Of a stretch of DNA of 64,000 nucleotides, positions 10,043 to 18,975 are shown piece by piece. The stretch spans positions 1,860,001-1,924,000 of the forward strand of contig NZ_OW969598.1 in the NCBI RefSeq assembly GCF_943181435.1. The letters are read 5' to 3'. The number at the start of each line of letters is the position of its first letter. Positions within the stretch are counted from its first letter, which is position 1. The notes under the pieces were generated by a model. That model worked only from the letters and a program-made list of their open reading frames with translations, did no database searches and was not told where the DNA came from. A program made the translations under genes and the position numbers. The DNA is from Neisseria sp. Marseille-Q6792. GTDB taxonomy: Bacteria; Pseudomonadota; Gammaproteobacteria; Burkholderiales; Neisseriaceae.

Positions 10043-10079
10043 AGGTCGTCTAAAAACCCGATTTGTTTTCAGACGACCT
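10043..10079 (+). terminator. Hairpin built from a variant uptake word (AGGTCGTCTGAAA)
   Basis: AGGTCGTCTAAAA on the left pairs with TTTTCAGACGACCT on the right across a short loop, between murC and ddlB. The core differs from the GCCGTCTGAA word used in the window's other hairpins. AGGTCGTCTGAA is, from memory, the uptake dialect of N. mucosa-type commensals. It has terminator-like geometry but no long T-run follows. Confidence 0.6.
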
Positions 10080-10117
10080 GTATCAAACAAAAAAGCAATC
10101 AAGAAAGAACAAAAACA

Positions 10118-11032
10118 ATGCAGAATTTTGGCAAAGTAGCCGTATTGATGGGTGGCTTTTCCAGCGAACGTGAAATCTCGCTGGATAGCGGTGCCGCCAT
10201 TTTGAATGCCTTAAAAAGCAAAGGTATAGATGCACACGCCTTCGATCCCAAGGAAACCCCATTGTCTGAATTGAAGGCACAATGTTTTCAGACGGCATTC
10301 AACATCCTTCACGGTACTTACGGCGAAGACGGTGCTGTTCAGGGCGCGTTGGAATTGTTGGGCATTCCTTATACCGGCAGCGGTGTCGCCGCTTCCGCCA
10401 TCGGCATGGACAAATACCGTTGCAAGCTGATTTGGCAAGCCTTGGGGCTGCCTGTTCCTGAGTTCGCCGTTTTACATGAAGACTCTGATTTTGATGCTGT
10501 CGAGCAGCAGCTCGGTTTGCCCATGTTCGTTAAACCGGCAGCCGAAGGCAGCAGCGTTGGCGTGGTGAAAGTGAAAGAAAAAGGCCGTCTGAAAAGCGTG
10601 TACGAAGAATTGAAACACCTTCAAGGCGAAATCATTGCCGAACGGTTTATCGGCGGCGGCGAATATTCCTGCCCCGTGTTGAACGGCAAAGGCCTGCCCA
10701 GCATACACATCATCCCCGCGACCGAGTTTTATGACTACGAAGCCAAATACAACCGCGACGACACTGTTTATCAATGTCCGTCCGAAGACTTGAGCGAGGC
10801 TGAAGAAAACCTGATGCGCGCGTTGGCAGTTCGCGGGGCGCAGGCAATCGGGGCAGAAGGCTGTGTGCGTGTCGATTTTCTCAAAGATACCGACGGTAAG
10901 CTGTACTTATTGGAAATCAATACGTTGCCTGGCATGACAAGCCACAGTTTAGTACCGAAATCCGCCGCCCGGACAGGCGTGGATTTTGCCGATTTATGCA
11001 TTGAAATTCTGAAGACCGCACATGTGGGATAA
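10118..11032 (+). CDS. ddlB: D-alanine:D-alanine ligase DdlB
   Basis: Makes the D-Ala-D-Ala dipeptide that MurF uses. It is an ATP-grasp enzyme of 304 residues: the N-terminal MGGFSSEREISL is at residues 11-22, followed by GIPYTGSGVAASAIGMDK, FVKPAAEGSSVGV, the catalytic RVDFLKDTDGKLYLLEINTLPG and the serine/lysine loop SLVPKSA. The open frame extends upstream to 10013 through a DNA hairpin; the ATG at 10118 follows AAGAAAG and gives the normal N-terminus. The 3' end overlaps ftsQ by 11 bases, so the two are coupled. Confidence 0.96.
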   Translation: MQNFGKVAVLMGGFSSEREISLDSGAAILNALKSKGIDAHAFDPKETPLSELKAQCFQTAFNILHGTYGEDGAVQGALELLGIPYTGSGVAASAIGMDKYRCKLIWQALGLPVPEFAVLHEDSDFDAVEQQLGLPMFVKPAAEGSSVGVVKVKEKGRLKSVYEELKHLQGEIIAERFIGGGEYSCPVLNGKGLPSIHIIPATEFYDYEAKYNRDDTVYQCPSEDLSEAEENLMRALAVRGAQAIGAEGCVRVDFLKDTDGKLYLLEINTLPGMTSHSLVPKSAARTGVDFADLCIEILKTAHVG

Positions 11033-11750
11033 TGCTGAAGCAATGGGACGGCTGACGCGCTGGCTGCTTGTTATTGTGGCGGTGTTGCTGGCTTTGTCGG
11101 GATTCGTTTGGTTTTATAATTCAAATTATCTTCCTGTTAAGCAGGTATCATTAAAGGGTGATTTGGTTTATTCCAATCAAAAAGAATTGGGCGTTTTGGC
11201 GAAAAAATATATTCATGGAAATATATTGAGGGCGGATATCAACGGAGTACAGGAGGCCTACCGCCGATATCCGTGGATTGCTTCTGCCATGGTGCGCCGC
11301 AGGTTTCCTGATACGGTCGAGATTGTTTTGACAGAACGTAAGCCGGTTGCGCATTGGGGAGACAGTGCCTTGGTGGATAGCGAGGGTAATGTTTTTAAGG
11401 CTCGTCTAAACAGACCGGGTATGCCGGTATTTAGAGGTGTGGAAGGAACGTCTGCCGATATACTCCGCCGTTACGGTGAGTTTTCGGCAATTTTGGCAAA
11501 GCAGGGTTTGGGTATCAAAGAAATAACCTATACGGCGCGTTCGGCGTGGATTATTGTGTTGGACAACAATATCACTGTCAGGCTCGGTCGGGAAAACGAT
11601 ATAAAACGTCTCCGGCTTTTTACCGAGGCGTGGCAGCATTTGTTGCGTAAAAATAAAAATCGGTTATCCTATGTGGATATGAGGTATAAAGACGGATTTT
11701 CAGTCCGTTATGACTCCGACGGTTTGCCTGAAAAAGAATCTGAAGAATAG
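11022..11750 (+). CDS. ftsQ: Cell division protein FtsQ
   Basis: Bitopic inner-membrane divisome scaffold that joins FtsB/FtsL to the septal synthase. The 242 residues show a short cytoplasmic tail, one membrane helix at about 12-29 (WLLVIVAVLLALSGFVWF), a POTRA segment with VKQVSLKG, RRYPWIASAMVRRRFPDTVEIVLTERKPVAHWG, and a periplasmic beta domain. It overlaps ddlB by 11 bases. Base composition is more AT-rich than that of ddlB and murC. Confidence 0.92.
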   Translation: MWDNAEAMGRLTRWLLVIVAVLLALSGFVWFYNSNYLPVKQVSLKGDLVYSNQKELGVLAKKYIHGNILRADINGVQEAYRRYPWIASAMVRRRFPDTVEIVLTERKPVAHWGDSALVDSEGNVFKARLNRPGMPVFRGVEGTSADILRRYGEFSAILAKQGLGIKEITYTARSAWIIVLDNNITVRLGRENDIKRLRLFTEAWQHLLRKNKNRLSYVDMRYKDGFSVRYDSDGLPEKESEE

Positions 11751-11835
11751 TGAAGCAGGTACTAGAAAGATTATAGTCGTGCCGTCTGAAAACGGCGAGG
11801 CACAAATTTCAATTAGTCTTAAGAGCACATGAACA

Positions 11836-13083
11836 ATGGAACAACAGAAAAGATATATCAGCGTATTGGATATCGGTACATCGAAAGTCTTGGCACTGAT
11901 CGGTGAAGTCCAGGATGACAACGAAATCCACATCGTCGGTTTGGGACAGTCGGTTTCCCGCGGCTTGCGTGCAGGCATGGTTACCAATATAGATGCCACC
12001 GTTCAAGCCATCAGGCAGGCGGTCAATGAAGCCGAGCTGATGGCGGATACCAAGATTACTCATGTTACCACAGGTATTGCGGGTAACCACATCCGCAGCC
12101 TTAATTCGCAAGGCGTGGTCAAAATTAAAGACGGTGAAGTCACGCAGGCAGATATTGACCGTGCTATCGAAACTGCAAAGGCAGTCAATATTCCGCCCGA
12201 TCATAAAATCCTGCATGCCGTTGTTCAGGACTACATCATTGATACACAATTGGGTGTGAGGGAACCTATCGGGATGAGCGGTGTCCGGTTGGATACGCGG
12301 GTACATATCATCACCGGTGCAAGCACAGCCGTGCAAAATATCCAAAAATGTATTGAGCGCTGCGGCCTGAAGGTGGATGAAGTGATGTTGCAGCCGCTGG
12401 CAAGCGGTCAGGCCGTATTGACTGAGGATGAAAAAGACCTTGGCGTATGCGTCATCGATATCGGCGGAGGAACAACAGATATAGCTGTTTATACCAATGG
12501 CGCGATTCGGCATACATCCGTCATTCCGGTGGCCGGCGATTTGATTACCAAAGATCTGTCACAGGCTTTGAGAACGCCGCATGATGCTGCAGAATATATC
12601 AAAATCCATTACGGTGTGGTCTCTCCGGAGATGGAAGGACTGGATGAAATGATCGAAGTTCCCAGTGTGGGCGACAGGAAGCCGCGTCAGGTTTGCCGTA
12701 AGGTTCTGGCAATCGTTATCAGGGAACGTATACGGGAAATTCTGGAGGTAGTGGCTAGTGAATTGCGTAAATCGGGTTTCCCAAAAGAAGTGCTGACTTC
12801 AGGAATAGTATTGACTGGTGGTACGTCCATGCTGTCCGGTATTGAAGAACTTGCCGAAGAAGTATTCGAACTGCCCGTACGTATCGGCATACCTCAGGAG
12901 ATGGGCGGCGTTTCCGAGCGCGTCCGTACGCCGCGCTACTCTACTGTCATCGGACTGCTTCAGGCAGCACGCAGTTTGGAAGGTGTCCATGTGCAGCAGC
13001 AAGGCGGAATAGTGCAAGACAAAGAAGAAGCCGGCGGTGGTCTGTGGGCAAGGTTGAAGAGGTGGTTTGAAAACAATCTCTAA
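11836..13083 (+). CDS. ftsA: Cell division actin-like protein FtsA
   Basis: Actin-fold ATPase that tethers FtsZ to the inner membrane and recruits later division proteins. The 415 residues show the first phosphate loop DIGTSKVLALIGE, the 1C domain, the second phosphate motif VIDIGGGTTDIAVY, the adenosine motif GIVLTGGTSMLSGIEEL, and a C-terminal amphipathic membrane helix, LWARLKRWFENNL. It is preceded by a single uptake word (around 11781) and a 85-base gap from ftsQ. Confidence 0.96.
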   Translation: MEQQKRYISVLDIGTSKVLALIGEVQDDNEIHIVGLGQSVSRGLRAGMVTNIDATVQAIRQAVNEAELMADTKITHVTTGIAGNHIRSLNSQGVVKIKDGEVTQADIDRAIETAKAVNIPPDHKILHAVVQDYIIDTQLGVREPIGMSGVRLDTRVHIITGASTAVQNIQKCIERCGLKVDEVMLQPLASGQAVLTEDEKDLGVCVIDIGGGTTDIAVYTNGAIRHTSVIPVAGDLITKDLSQALRTPHDAAEYIKIHYGVVSPEMEGLDEMIEVPSVGDRKPRQVCRKVLAIVIRERIREILEVVASELRKSGFPKEVLTSGIVLTGGTSMLSGIEELAEEVFELPVRIGIPQEMGGVSERVRTPRYSTVIGLLQAARSLEGVHVQQQGGIVQDKEEAGGGLWARLKRWFENNL

Positions 13084-13119
13084 ACAGACAGGTTGCCGTT
13101 TGACAGGGTAAGAAGTATT

Positions 13120-13149
13120 TTGCAAGTAACAAGATACTTCTTATATAAT
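13120..13149 (+). promoter_or_regulatory. Predicted promoter of ftsZ
   Basis: TTGCAA (13120-13125) and TATAAT (13144-13149) are separated by 18 bases in the AT-rich gap between ftsA and ftsZ, which supports separate transcription of ftsZ. This is predicted from sequence only. Confidence 0.6.
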
Positions 13150-13205
13150 AATAAATAATAATTTATTTTCAACCGTCCTCTGAATGGGCGAGCAGGAGTT
13201 TTTCA

Positions 13206-14384
13206 ATGGAATTTGTTTACGACGTGGCAGAATCGGCAGTCAGCCCTGCGGTGATTAAAGTAATCGGATTGGGCGGCGGCGGTTGCAATGCAATCAATAA
13301 CATGGTTGCCAACAATGTGCGCGGTGTGGAGTTTATCAGTGCCAATACGGATGCACAGTCTTTGGCAAAAAACCATGCGGCGAAGAGAATCCAATTGGGT
13401 ACGAATCTGACACGTGGTTTGGGTGCGGGTGCCAATCCTGATATTGGCCGCGCAGCCGCCCAAGAGGATAGGGAAGCCATTGAAGAAGCCATTCGTGGTG
13501 CAAACATGCTCTTTATTACGACCGGCATGGGCGGCGGTACCGGTACCGGTTCGGCTCCGGTTGTTGCCGAAATCGCCAAGTCGCTGGGTATCTTGACGGT
13601 TGCTGTGGTTACCCGACCGTTCGCATATGAAGGTAAGCGCGTCCATGTTGCACAGGCAGGTCTGGAACAATTGAAAGAACACGTCGATTCGCTGATTATT
13701 ATCCCGAACGACAAATTGATGACGGCTTTAGGCGAAGACGTAACCATGCGCGAAGCCTTCCGTGCCGCTGACAATGTATTGCGTGATGCCGTTGCCGGCA
13801 TTTCCGAAGTGGTTACTTGTCCGAGCGAAATCATCAACCTCGATTTTGCAGATGTGAAAACCGTGATGAGTAATCGCGGTATCGCCATGATGGGTTCGGG
13901 TTATGCCCAAGGTATAGACCGTGCCCGCATGGCAACCGATCAGGCCATTTCCAGCCCGTTGTTGGATGATGTGACGTTGGACGGTGCGCGCGGCGTGCTT
14001 GTCAATATCACGACCGCACCCGGTTGTCTGAAAATGTCCGAGCTGTCCGAGGTTATGAAAATCGTCAACCAAAGCGCGCATCCTGATTTGGAATGCAAAT
14101 TCGGTGCTGCAGAAGACGAAACCATGAGTGAAGATGCAATCCGGATTACCATTATCGCAACCGGTTTGAAAGAAAAAGGTGCGGTTGAAGCCGCTCCGGT
14201 CAGAGAAACTGAATCGGTTTCCTCATCCAAACAGGCGCAAAGCTACAATGTAGAAGGTATGATTCGCACTAATCGCGGCATCCGTACCATGAACCTGACG
14301 GCTGCGGATTTCGATAATCAGTCTGTCCTTGACGATTTTGAAATTCCTGCAATTTTGCGTCGTCAACACAATTCAGACAAATAA
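13206..14384 (+). CDS. ftsZ: Cell division GTPase FtsZ
   Basis: Tubulin-like GTPase that forms the Z ring at midcell. The 392 residues include GLGGGGCNAINNM near the N-terminus, the GTP-binding signature GGGTGTGSAP near residue 110, the T7 loop region NLDFADVKTVM, a variable linker, and the conserved C-terminal peptide DDFEIPAILRRQ that binds FtsA and other partners. An AGGAG ribosome site lies upstream of the ATG. It is the last gene of the cluster; a hairpin follows. Confidence 0.98.
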   Translation: MEFVYDVAESAVSPAVIKVIGLGGGGCNAINNMVANNVRGVEFISANTDAQSLAKNHAAKRIQLGTNLTRGLGAGANPDIGRAAAQEDREAIEEAIRGANMLFITTGMGGGTGTGSAPVVAEIAKSLGILTVAVVTRPFAYEGKRVHVAQAGLEQLKEHVDSLIIIPNDKLMTALGEDVTMREAFRAADNVLRDAVAGISEVVTCPSEIINLDFADVKTVMSNRGIAMMGSGYAQGIDRARMATDQAISSPLLDDVTLDGARGVLVNITTAPGCLKMSELSEVMKIVNQSAHPDLECKFGAAEDETMSEDAIRITIIATGLKEKGAVEAAPVRETESVSSSKQAQSYNVEGMIRTNRGIRTMNLTAADFDNQSVLDDFEIPAILRRQHNSDK

Positions 14385-14409
14385 TGTGCCGTTTGCCGTA
14401 AACCTATTG

Positions 14410-14440
14410 CCTCCCGAACCGGTTTTCCCGATTTGGGAGG
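14410..14440 (+). terminator. Terminator hairpin after ftsZ
   Basis: CCTCCCGAA pairs with the TTTGGGAGG region and is followed by TATATTTTTC, 25 bases after the ftsZ stop. The T-rich tail fits an intrinsic terminator for the dcw cluster. Confidence 0.65.
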
Positions 14441-14519
14441 TATATTTTTCAATATGCCGAATCCTGTGCGGTTTGCGGTGTGCGGGTTCAGATTTTTTAC
14501 TTGAAACGGACTGCTAGAT

Positions 14520-15830
14520 ATGGATATTTCAAAACAAACATTGCTGGATAGGGTTTTTAACCTGAAGGCAAACGGTACGACGGTGCGTACCGAGTTGATG
14601 GCAGGTTTGACGACCTTTTTGACGATGTGCTACATCGTTATCGTCAATCCCCTGATTTTGGGCGAGACCGGAATGGATATGGGGGCGGTATTCGTCGCCA
14701 CCTGTATTGCATCCGCCATCGGCTGTTTTGTCATGGGTTTTATCGGCAACTATCCGATTGCGCTTGCCCCGGGTATGGGTTTGAACGCGTATTTTACCTT
14801 TGCGGTCGTTAAAGGTATGGGTGTACCTTGGCAGGTGGCTTTGGGTGCGGTATTTATTTCAGGTTTGATTTTCATCCTGTTTAGCTTTTTCAAAATCAGG
14901 GAAATGTTGGTCAATGCTTTGCCTATGGGTTTAAAAATGTCGATTGCTGCCGGTATCGGTTTGTTTTTGGCACTGATTTCCCTGAAAGGTGCGGGTATTA
15001 TCGTTGCCAATCCGGCAACCTTGGTCGGTTTGGGCGATATTCATCAACCGTCTGCGTTGTTGGCACTGTTCGGTTTTGCTATGGTGGTTGTTTTGGGATA
15101 CTTCCGCATTCAAGGTGCAATCATCATTACCATCTTGACCATTACCGTTATCGCCAGCCTGATGGGTTTGAATGAATTCCACGGGGTAATAGGTGAAATG
15201 CCGAGCATTGCGCCGACTTTTATGCAGATGGATTTTAAAGGGTTGTTTACCGTCAGCATGGTCAGCGTGATTTTCGTCTTTTTCCTGGTTGACCTGTTTG
15301 ACAGTACCGGAACACTGGTCGGTGTATCGCATCGTGCCGGACTTCTGGTGGACGGTAAGCTGCCGCGTCTGAAGCGCGCACTGTTGGCCGATTCAACCGC
15401 TATTGTGGCGGGTGCGGCTTTGGGTACTTCTTCGACGACGCCCTATGTGGAAAGTGCGGCGGGCGTATCGGCAGGAGGCCGGACAGGCCTGACGGCGGTT
15501 ACCGTCGGCGTATTGATGCTGGCGTGTCTGATGTTCTCCCCATTGGCGAAAAGTGTTCCCGCTTTTGCTACTGCACCCGCCCTGCTTTATGTCGGCACGC
15601 AGATGCTCCGCAGCGCGAGGGACATTGATTGGGACGATATGACGGAAGCCGCACCTGCGTTCCTGACCATTGTTTTCATGCCGTTTACTTATTCGATTGC
15701 AGACGGCATCGCTTTCGGCTTCATCAGTTATGCCGTAGTCAAACTTTTGTGCCGCCGAACCGAGGATGTTCCGCCTATGGTATGGATTGTTGCCGTATTG
15801 TGGGCACTAAAATTTTGGTATTTGGGTTGA
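14520..15830 (+). CDS. NCS2-family purine permease (AzgA/guanine-hypoxanthine type)
   Basis: Polytopic inner-membrane transporter of 436 residues, probably taking up hypoxanthine, guanine or adenine with protons. The N-terminus TTVRTELMAGLTTFLTMCYIVIVNP and the following PGMGLNAYFTF motif are typical of the AzgA/PbuO branch, as is LVDLFDSTGTLVGV. About twelve hydrophobic segments are present. It has its own start after a 135-base gap with a terminator, so it is separate from ftsZ. The exact substrate cannot be told from the sequence. Confidence 0.88.
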   Translation: MDISKQTLLDRVFNLKANGTTVRTELMAGLTTFLTMCYIVIVNPLILGETGMDMGAVFVATCIASAIGCFVMGFIGNYPIALAPGMGLNAYFTFAVVKGMGVPWQVALGAVFISGLIFILFSFFKIREMLVNALPMGLKMSIAAGIGLFLALISLKGAGIIVANPATLVGLGDIHQPSALLALFGFAMVVVLGYFRIQGAIIITILTITVIASLMGLNEFHGVIGEMPSIAPTFMQMDFKGLFTVSMVSVIFVFFLVDLFDSTGTLVGVSHRAGLLVDGKLPRLKRALLADSTAIVAGAALGTSSTTPYVESAAGVSAGGRTGLTAVTVGVLMLACLMFSPLAKSVPAFATAPALLYVGTQMLRSARDIDWDDMTEAAPAFLTIVFMPFTYSIADGIAFGFISYAVVKLLCRRTEDVPPMVWIVAVLWALKFWYLG

Positions 15831-15847
15831 TTGATCCGATATTAAAA

Positions 15848-15874
15848 ATGCCGTCTGAAATTTTCAGACGGCAT
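15848..15874 (+). terminator. Uptake-sequence terminator after the purine permease
   Basis: ATGCCGTCTGAAA and TTTCAGACGGCAT form a hairpin with almost no loop, followed by TTTTG. Confidence 0.75.
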
Positions 15875-15929
15875 TTTGTTTGGATTTTGGGCGTACAATA
15901 CGGAAAACATGACGATAAGGACACAAACC

Positions 15930-16550
15930 ATGGCACAGTTTTTTGCCATTCATCCCGACAATCCCCAAGAGCGCCTCATCAAGCAGGCAGTCGAAATCAT
16001 CAATCAAGGCGGCGTGGTGGTTTATCCGACCGATTCGTGTTACGCCTTAGGTTGCAAACTCGGCGATAAGGCGGCGATGGAACGCATACTCTCCATCCGA
16101 AAAATCGATTTGAAACACCACCTGACCCTGATGTGCGCAGATTTGAGCGAGTTGGGCACATACGCCAAAGTCGACAACGTACAGTTTCGTCAGCTTAAAG
16201 CCGCCACACCCGGGCCTTATACTTTTATTTTACAGGCGACGAAGGATGTGCCGGCGCGCACGCTGCACCCGAAACGCAAAACCATCGGGCTGCGTATTCC
16301 CGATAATGCCATTGCACAAGCCCTGCTGGAGGAGTTGGGCGAACCGCTTTTAAGCTGCACCCTGATGCTGCCCGAAGACGGCGAGCCGCTGACCGACCCT
16401 TATGAAATACGCGACCGCTTGGAGCATGCCGTCGATTTGGTGATTGACGGCGGCTGGTGCGGAACCGATCCGACTACCGTCATCGACATGACCGACGGTA
16501 CGGAATTGGTGCGCCAAGGTTGCGGCGATACGACAGTGTTCGGTTTGTAG
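15930..16550 (+). CDS. YciO/YrdC/Sua5-family protein
   Basis: A 206-residue protein of the YrdC fold, which in TsaC/Sua5 makes threonylcarbamoyl-AMP for tRNA t6A synthesis. The pattern GGVVVYPTDSCYALGCKL, the MCADLSEL region and RKTIGLRIPDNAIAQALL are typical of the YciO branch. The role of that branch in t6A is less certain than for TsaC. The frame is open from 15876, but the ATG at 15930 (MAQFFAIHP) follows AAGGA and gives the family N-terminus. It ends in an uptake-sequence hairpin and converges on nsrR. Confidence 0.88.
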   Translation: MAQFFAIHPDNPQERLIKQAVEIINQGGVVVYPTDSCYALGCKLGDKAAMERILSIRKIDLKHHLTLMCADLSELGTYAKVDNVQFRQLKAATPGPYTFILQATKDVPARTLHPKRKTIGLRIPDNAIAQALLEELGEPLLSCTLMLPEDGEPLTDPYEIRDRLEHAVDLVIDGGWCGTDPTTVIDMTDGTELVRQGCGDTTVFGL

Positions 16551-16558
16551 GACAACAG

Positions 16559-16592
16559 ATGCCGTCTGAAGCATAAACCGTTCAGACGGCAT
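16559..16592 (+). terminator. Uptake-sequence hairpin after the YciO-like gene
   Basis: ATGCCGTCTGAA and TTCAGACGGCAT are separated by ten bases, directly after the + strand gene. No strong T-run follows. Confidence 0.6.
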
Positions 16593-16675
16593 CATATCCC
16601 TCGCTTCCGGCAGAAATTCAAAATGCCGACACATATCGTGCCCAGGCGGAATATCCGTCTGAAACATCAAATAAA

Positions 16676-16705
16676 ATGCCGTCTGAAAACGGGTTCGGAC
16701 GGCAT
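16676..16705 (-). terminator. Uptake-type hairpin after nsrR
   Basis: ATGCCGTCTGAA pairs with TTCGGACGGCAT (one base away from the exact uptake word), followed on the + strand by TTTTTG. It lies directly beyond the nsrR stop and could terminate from either side in this convergent gap. Confidence 0.6.
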
Positions 16706-16715
16706 TTTTGCAGCT

Positions 16716-17162
16716 TCAATTTTTCGTCACAATCGGGATTTTCGGCTCGTAGAGCAAGTCGTAAGTCGGTTTGTCGAGCAGGTCTTGGAGTGTGAAGCCG
16801 TCCAGATAGGTAAAAAACGACTTTATCGCGCCGCCGAGTATGCCTGTCAGACGGCAGGACGGTGTAATCAGGCATTCATTGTTCGGCCCCATGCATTCGA
16901 CCAACTGCATCGGTTCGAGATGACGGACGACCGCACCGATATTGATGCAGTCGGGTGGTGCGGCAAGCCTCAGTCCACCGCCTTTTCCGCGTATGCTGTG
17001 TAAGAACCCGCCTTTGACCAGCGAAGTAACCACCTTCATTAAATGACTTTTGGAAATGTCGTATGTTTCGGCAATGGTGCCGATATTGACAAGCATATCG
17101 TCATTGATGGCGGCATAGATGAGGACGCGCAGACCGTAGTCCGTATGTTGGGTCAGATACAT
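16716..17162 (-). CDS. nsrR: Rrf2-family nitric-oxide-sensing repressor NsrR
   Basis: A 148-residue Rrf2-type transcription factor. The N-terminal winged helix (MYLTQHTDYGLRVLIYAA; recognition segment ISKSHLMKVVTSL) is followed by three cysteines at about residues 90, 97 and 103 (VEC, NEC, PSC), the usual ligands of the NO-sensitive iron-sulfur cluster. In Neisseria NsrR represses NO-handling genes such as norB, dnrN and nnrS. Its position, divergent from a hemerythrin gene and nnrS, supports NsrR over IscR. The call combines family and context. Confidence 0.87.
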   Translation of the reverse strand: MYLTQHTDYGLRVLIYAAINDDMLVNIGTIAETYDISKSHLMKVVTSLVKGGFLHSIRGKGGGLRLAAPPDCINIGAVVRHLEPMQLVECMGPNNECLITPSCRLTGILGGAIKSFFTYLDGFTLQDLLDKPTYDLLYEPKIPIVTKN

Positions 17163-17335
17163 GATTTTTCCAGTATGGTTCGTTATTTTTATTGTCGTTG
17201 CCCAAGTTTCACAGAAAATACCTTAAAGGTTGAAACTTTGTCAGTCAGGGCGGTAGAATGCAGCCTGTTCGCGGCAGTATGCCGTCTGAAACAGGCGGGC
17301 TACCGTTTGATAATTTATTATTATAACTCAAAATC

Positions 17336-17725
17336 ATGAAACCGTTGAAACGACATTCGGCACTTATTGGACTTTCGCGCGAGCATCACCATTCGCTTTC
17401 CCTGTGCGTACGCTTGTTGCGTACGCCGGAAGAGGAACATCGGAACGAGCTCGAGCCCCATTTTGCCGAGCTGGAAGTTCATTTTCGCGAAGAAGAAACC
17501 ATGTTCGCTCCTGTCTGGCAGAATATTGCCCCCGAGCTTAAAGCCCGTTTCGAGAGGGACCATGCCAAACTGCGGCAGATGATGGCGGAGCCCAAATACG
17601 GGAGTAAAGTATGGAACACGGATTTTGCCGTAACGCTTCGCGATCATGCGCGGTTTGAAGAACGCGAACTGTTTCCTGCCGTAGAACCTTTTTTGCCGTC
17701 CGGACCTGCCGGTTTGGAGGGATAA
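17336..17725 (+). CDS. Hemerythrin-domain protein
   Basis: A 129-residue four-helix-bundle protein with the histidine and acidic ligands of a di-iron hemerythrin: SREHHHSL, the ELEVHFREEE cluster, RDHAKL and RDHARFEERELFP. Such proteins bind oxygen or NO or protect against nitrosative stress. It is divergent from nsrR across 173 bases and 29 bases ahead of nnrS, so it is probably part of an NsrR-regulated NO response unit. The exact biochemical role is not visible. Confidence 0.87.
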   Translation: MKPLKRHSALIGLSREHHHSLSLCVRLLRTPEEEHRNELEPHFAELEVHFREEETMFAPVWQNIAPELKARFERDHAKLRQMMAEPKYGSKVWNTDFAVTLRDHARFEERELFPAVEPFLPSGPAGLEG

Positions 17726-17754
17726 GTATATTAATGAAGAATTAAGGAACACAC

Positions 17755-18912
17755 ATGAATGCATTTACCAAGCATCCCGTCTGGGCAATGGCGTTCCGCC
17801 CGTTTTATTCACTGGCGGCACTGTACGGCGCATTGTCCGTATTGCTGTGGGGTTTCGGCTACACGGGAACGCACGAGCTGTCCGGTTTCTATTGGCATGC
17901 GCATGAAATGATCTGGGGTTATGCCGGTCTCGTCGTCATCGCCTTCCTGCTGACCGCCGTCGCCACTTGGACGGGGCAGCCGCCTACGAGGGGCGGCGTT
18001 CTAGTCGGGTTGACCGCCTTTTGGTTGGCTGCGCGGATTGCCGTCTTTATCCCGGGTTGGGGTGCGGCGGCAAGCGGCATACTCGGTACGCTGTTTTTCT
18101 GGTATGGCGCGGTGTGCATGGCTTTGCCCGTCATCCGTTCACAGAACCAACGCAACTATGTCGCCGTATTCGCAATATTTGTGCTGGGCGGCACGCATGC
18201 GGCGTTTCACGTCCAGCTTCACAACGGTAATTTTGAGGGGCTGTTGGGCGGTTTGCAGTCGGGGCTGATTATGGTGTCGGGCTTTATCGGCCTGATTGGG
18301 ATGAGGATTATTTCGTTTTTTACGTCCAAACGTTTGAACGTGCCGCAGATTCCCAGTCCGAAATGGGTTGCGCAGGCTTCGCTGTGGCTGCCCATGCTGA
18401 CTGCCATGCTGATGGCGCACGGTGTGTTGGCTTGGCTGTCTGCCGTTTTTGCCTTTGCGGCAGGTGTGATTTTTACCGTACAGGTTTACCGTTGGTGGTA
18501 TAGGCCCGTTTTGAAAGAGCCGATGCTGTGGATTCTGTTTGCCGGTTATCTGTTTACCGGATTGGGGCTGATTGCGGTCGGCGTGTCTTATTTCAAACCT
18601 GCCTTCCTCAATTTGGGCGTGCATCTGATCGGTGTGGGCGGTATCGGCGTGTTGACTTTGGGCATGATGGCGCGTACCGCGCTCGGTCATACGGGCAATC
18701 CCATTTATCCGCCGCCTAAATCCGTTCCGGTCGCATTTTGGCTGATGATGGCGGCAACCGCCGTCCGCATGGTTGCCGTATTTTCTTCTGGTACCGCCTA
18801 TACGCACAGTATACGCACATCTTCGGTTTTGTTTGCCATCGCGCTTTTGCTATATGCGTGGAAGTATATTCCTTGGCTGATCCGTCCGCGTTCCGACGGC
18901 AGGCCCGGTTGA
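17755..18912 (+). CDS. nnrS: NnrS family heme-copper membrane protein
   Basis: A 385-residue polytopic inner-membrane protein with about twelve hydrophobic segments. The start HPVWAMAFRPFYSLAALYG and the ISFFTSKRLNVP and GHTGNPIYPP motifs are typical of NnrS, a heme- and copper-containing protein linked to NO tolerance in proteobacteria. It sits behind the hemerythrin gene and near nsrR, which is consistent with NsrR control. The ribosome site AAGGAA lies seven bases upstream of the ATG. It ends before a strong hairpin. Confidence 0.9.
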   Translation: MNAFTKHPVWAMAFRPFYSLAALYGALSVLLWGFGYTGTHELSGFYWHAHEMIWGYAGLVVIAFLLTAVATWTGQPPTRGGVLVGLTAFWLAARIAVFIPGWGAAASGILGTLFFWYGAVCMALPVIRSQNQRNYVAVFAIFVLGGTHAAFHVQLHNGNFEGLLGGLQSGLIMVSGFIGLIGMRIISFFTSKRLNVPQIPSPKWVAQASLWLPMLTAMLMAHGVLAWLSAVFAFAAGVIFTVQVYRWWYRPVLKEPMLWILFAGYLFTGLGLIAVGVSYFKPAFLNLGVHLIGVGGIGVLTLGMMARTALGHTGNPIYPPPKSVPVAFWLMMAATAVRMVAVFSSGTAYTHSIRTSSVLFAIALLLYAWKYIPWLIRPRSDGRPG

Positions 18913-18914
18913 GT

Positions 18915-18949
18915 AAAACCGCCGCAGATTCCCGGTCTGCGGCGGTTTT
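18915..18949 (+). terminator. Strong hairpin between nnrS and tyrA
   Basis: A perfect 14-base stem: AAAACCGCCGCAGA pairs with TCTGCGGCGGTTTT, loop of seven. It is A-rich on one side and T-rich on the other, so it can act as a bidirectional intrinsic terminator for the convergent nnrS and tyrA. Confidence 0.85.
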
Positions 18950-18975
18950 GGCTTGGGCGGGATGCCGTCTGAACA

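Noticed and set aside
10013..10117. N-terminal extension of ddlB
   Set aside because: It would translate through an uptake-type hairpin and adds 35 residues foreign to the family.
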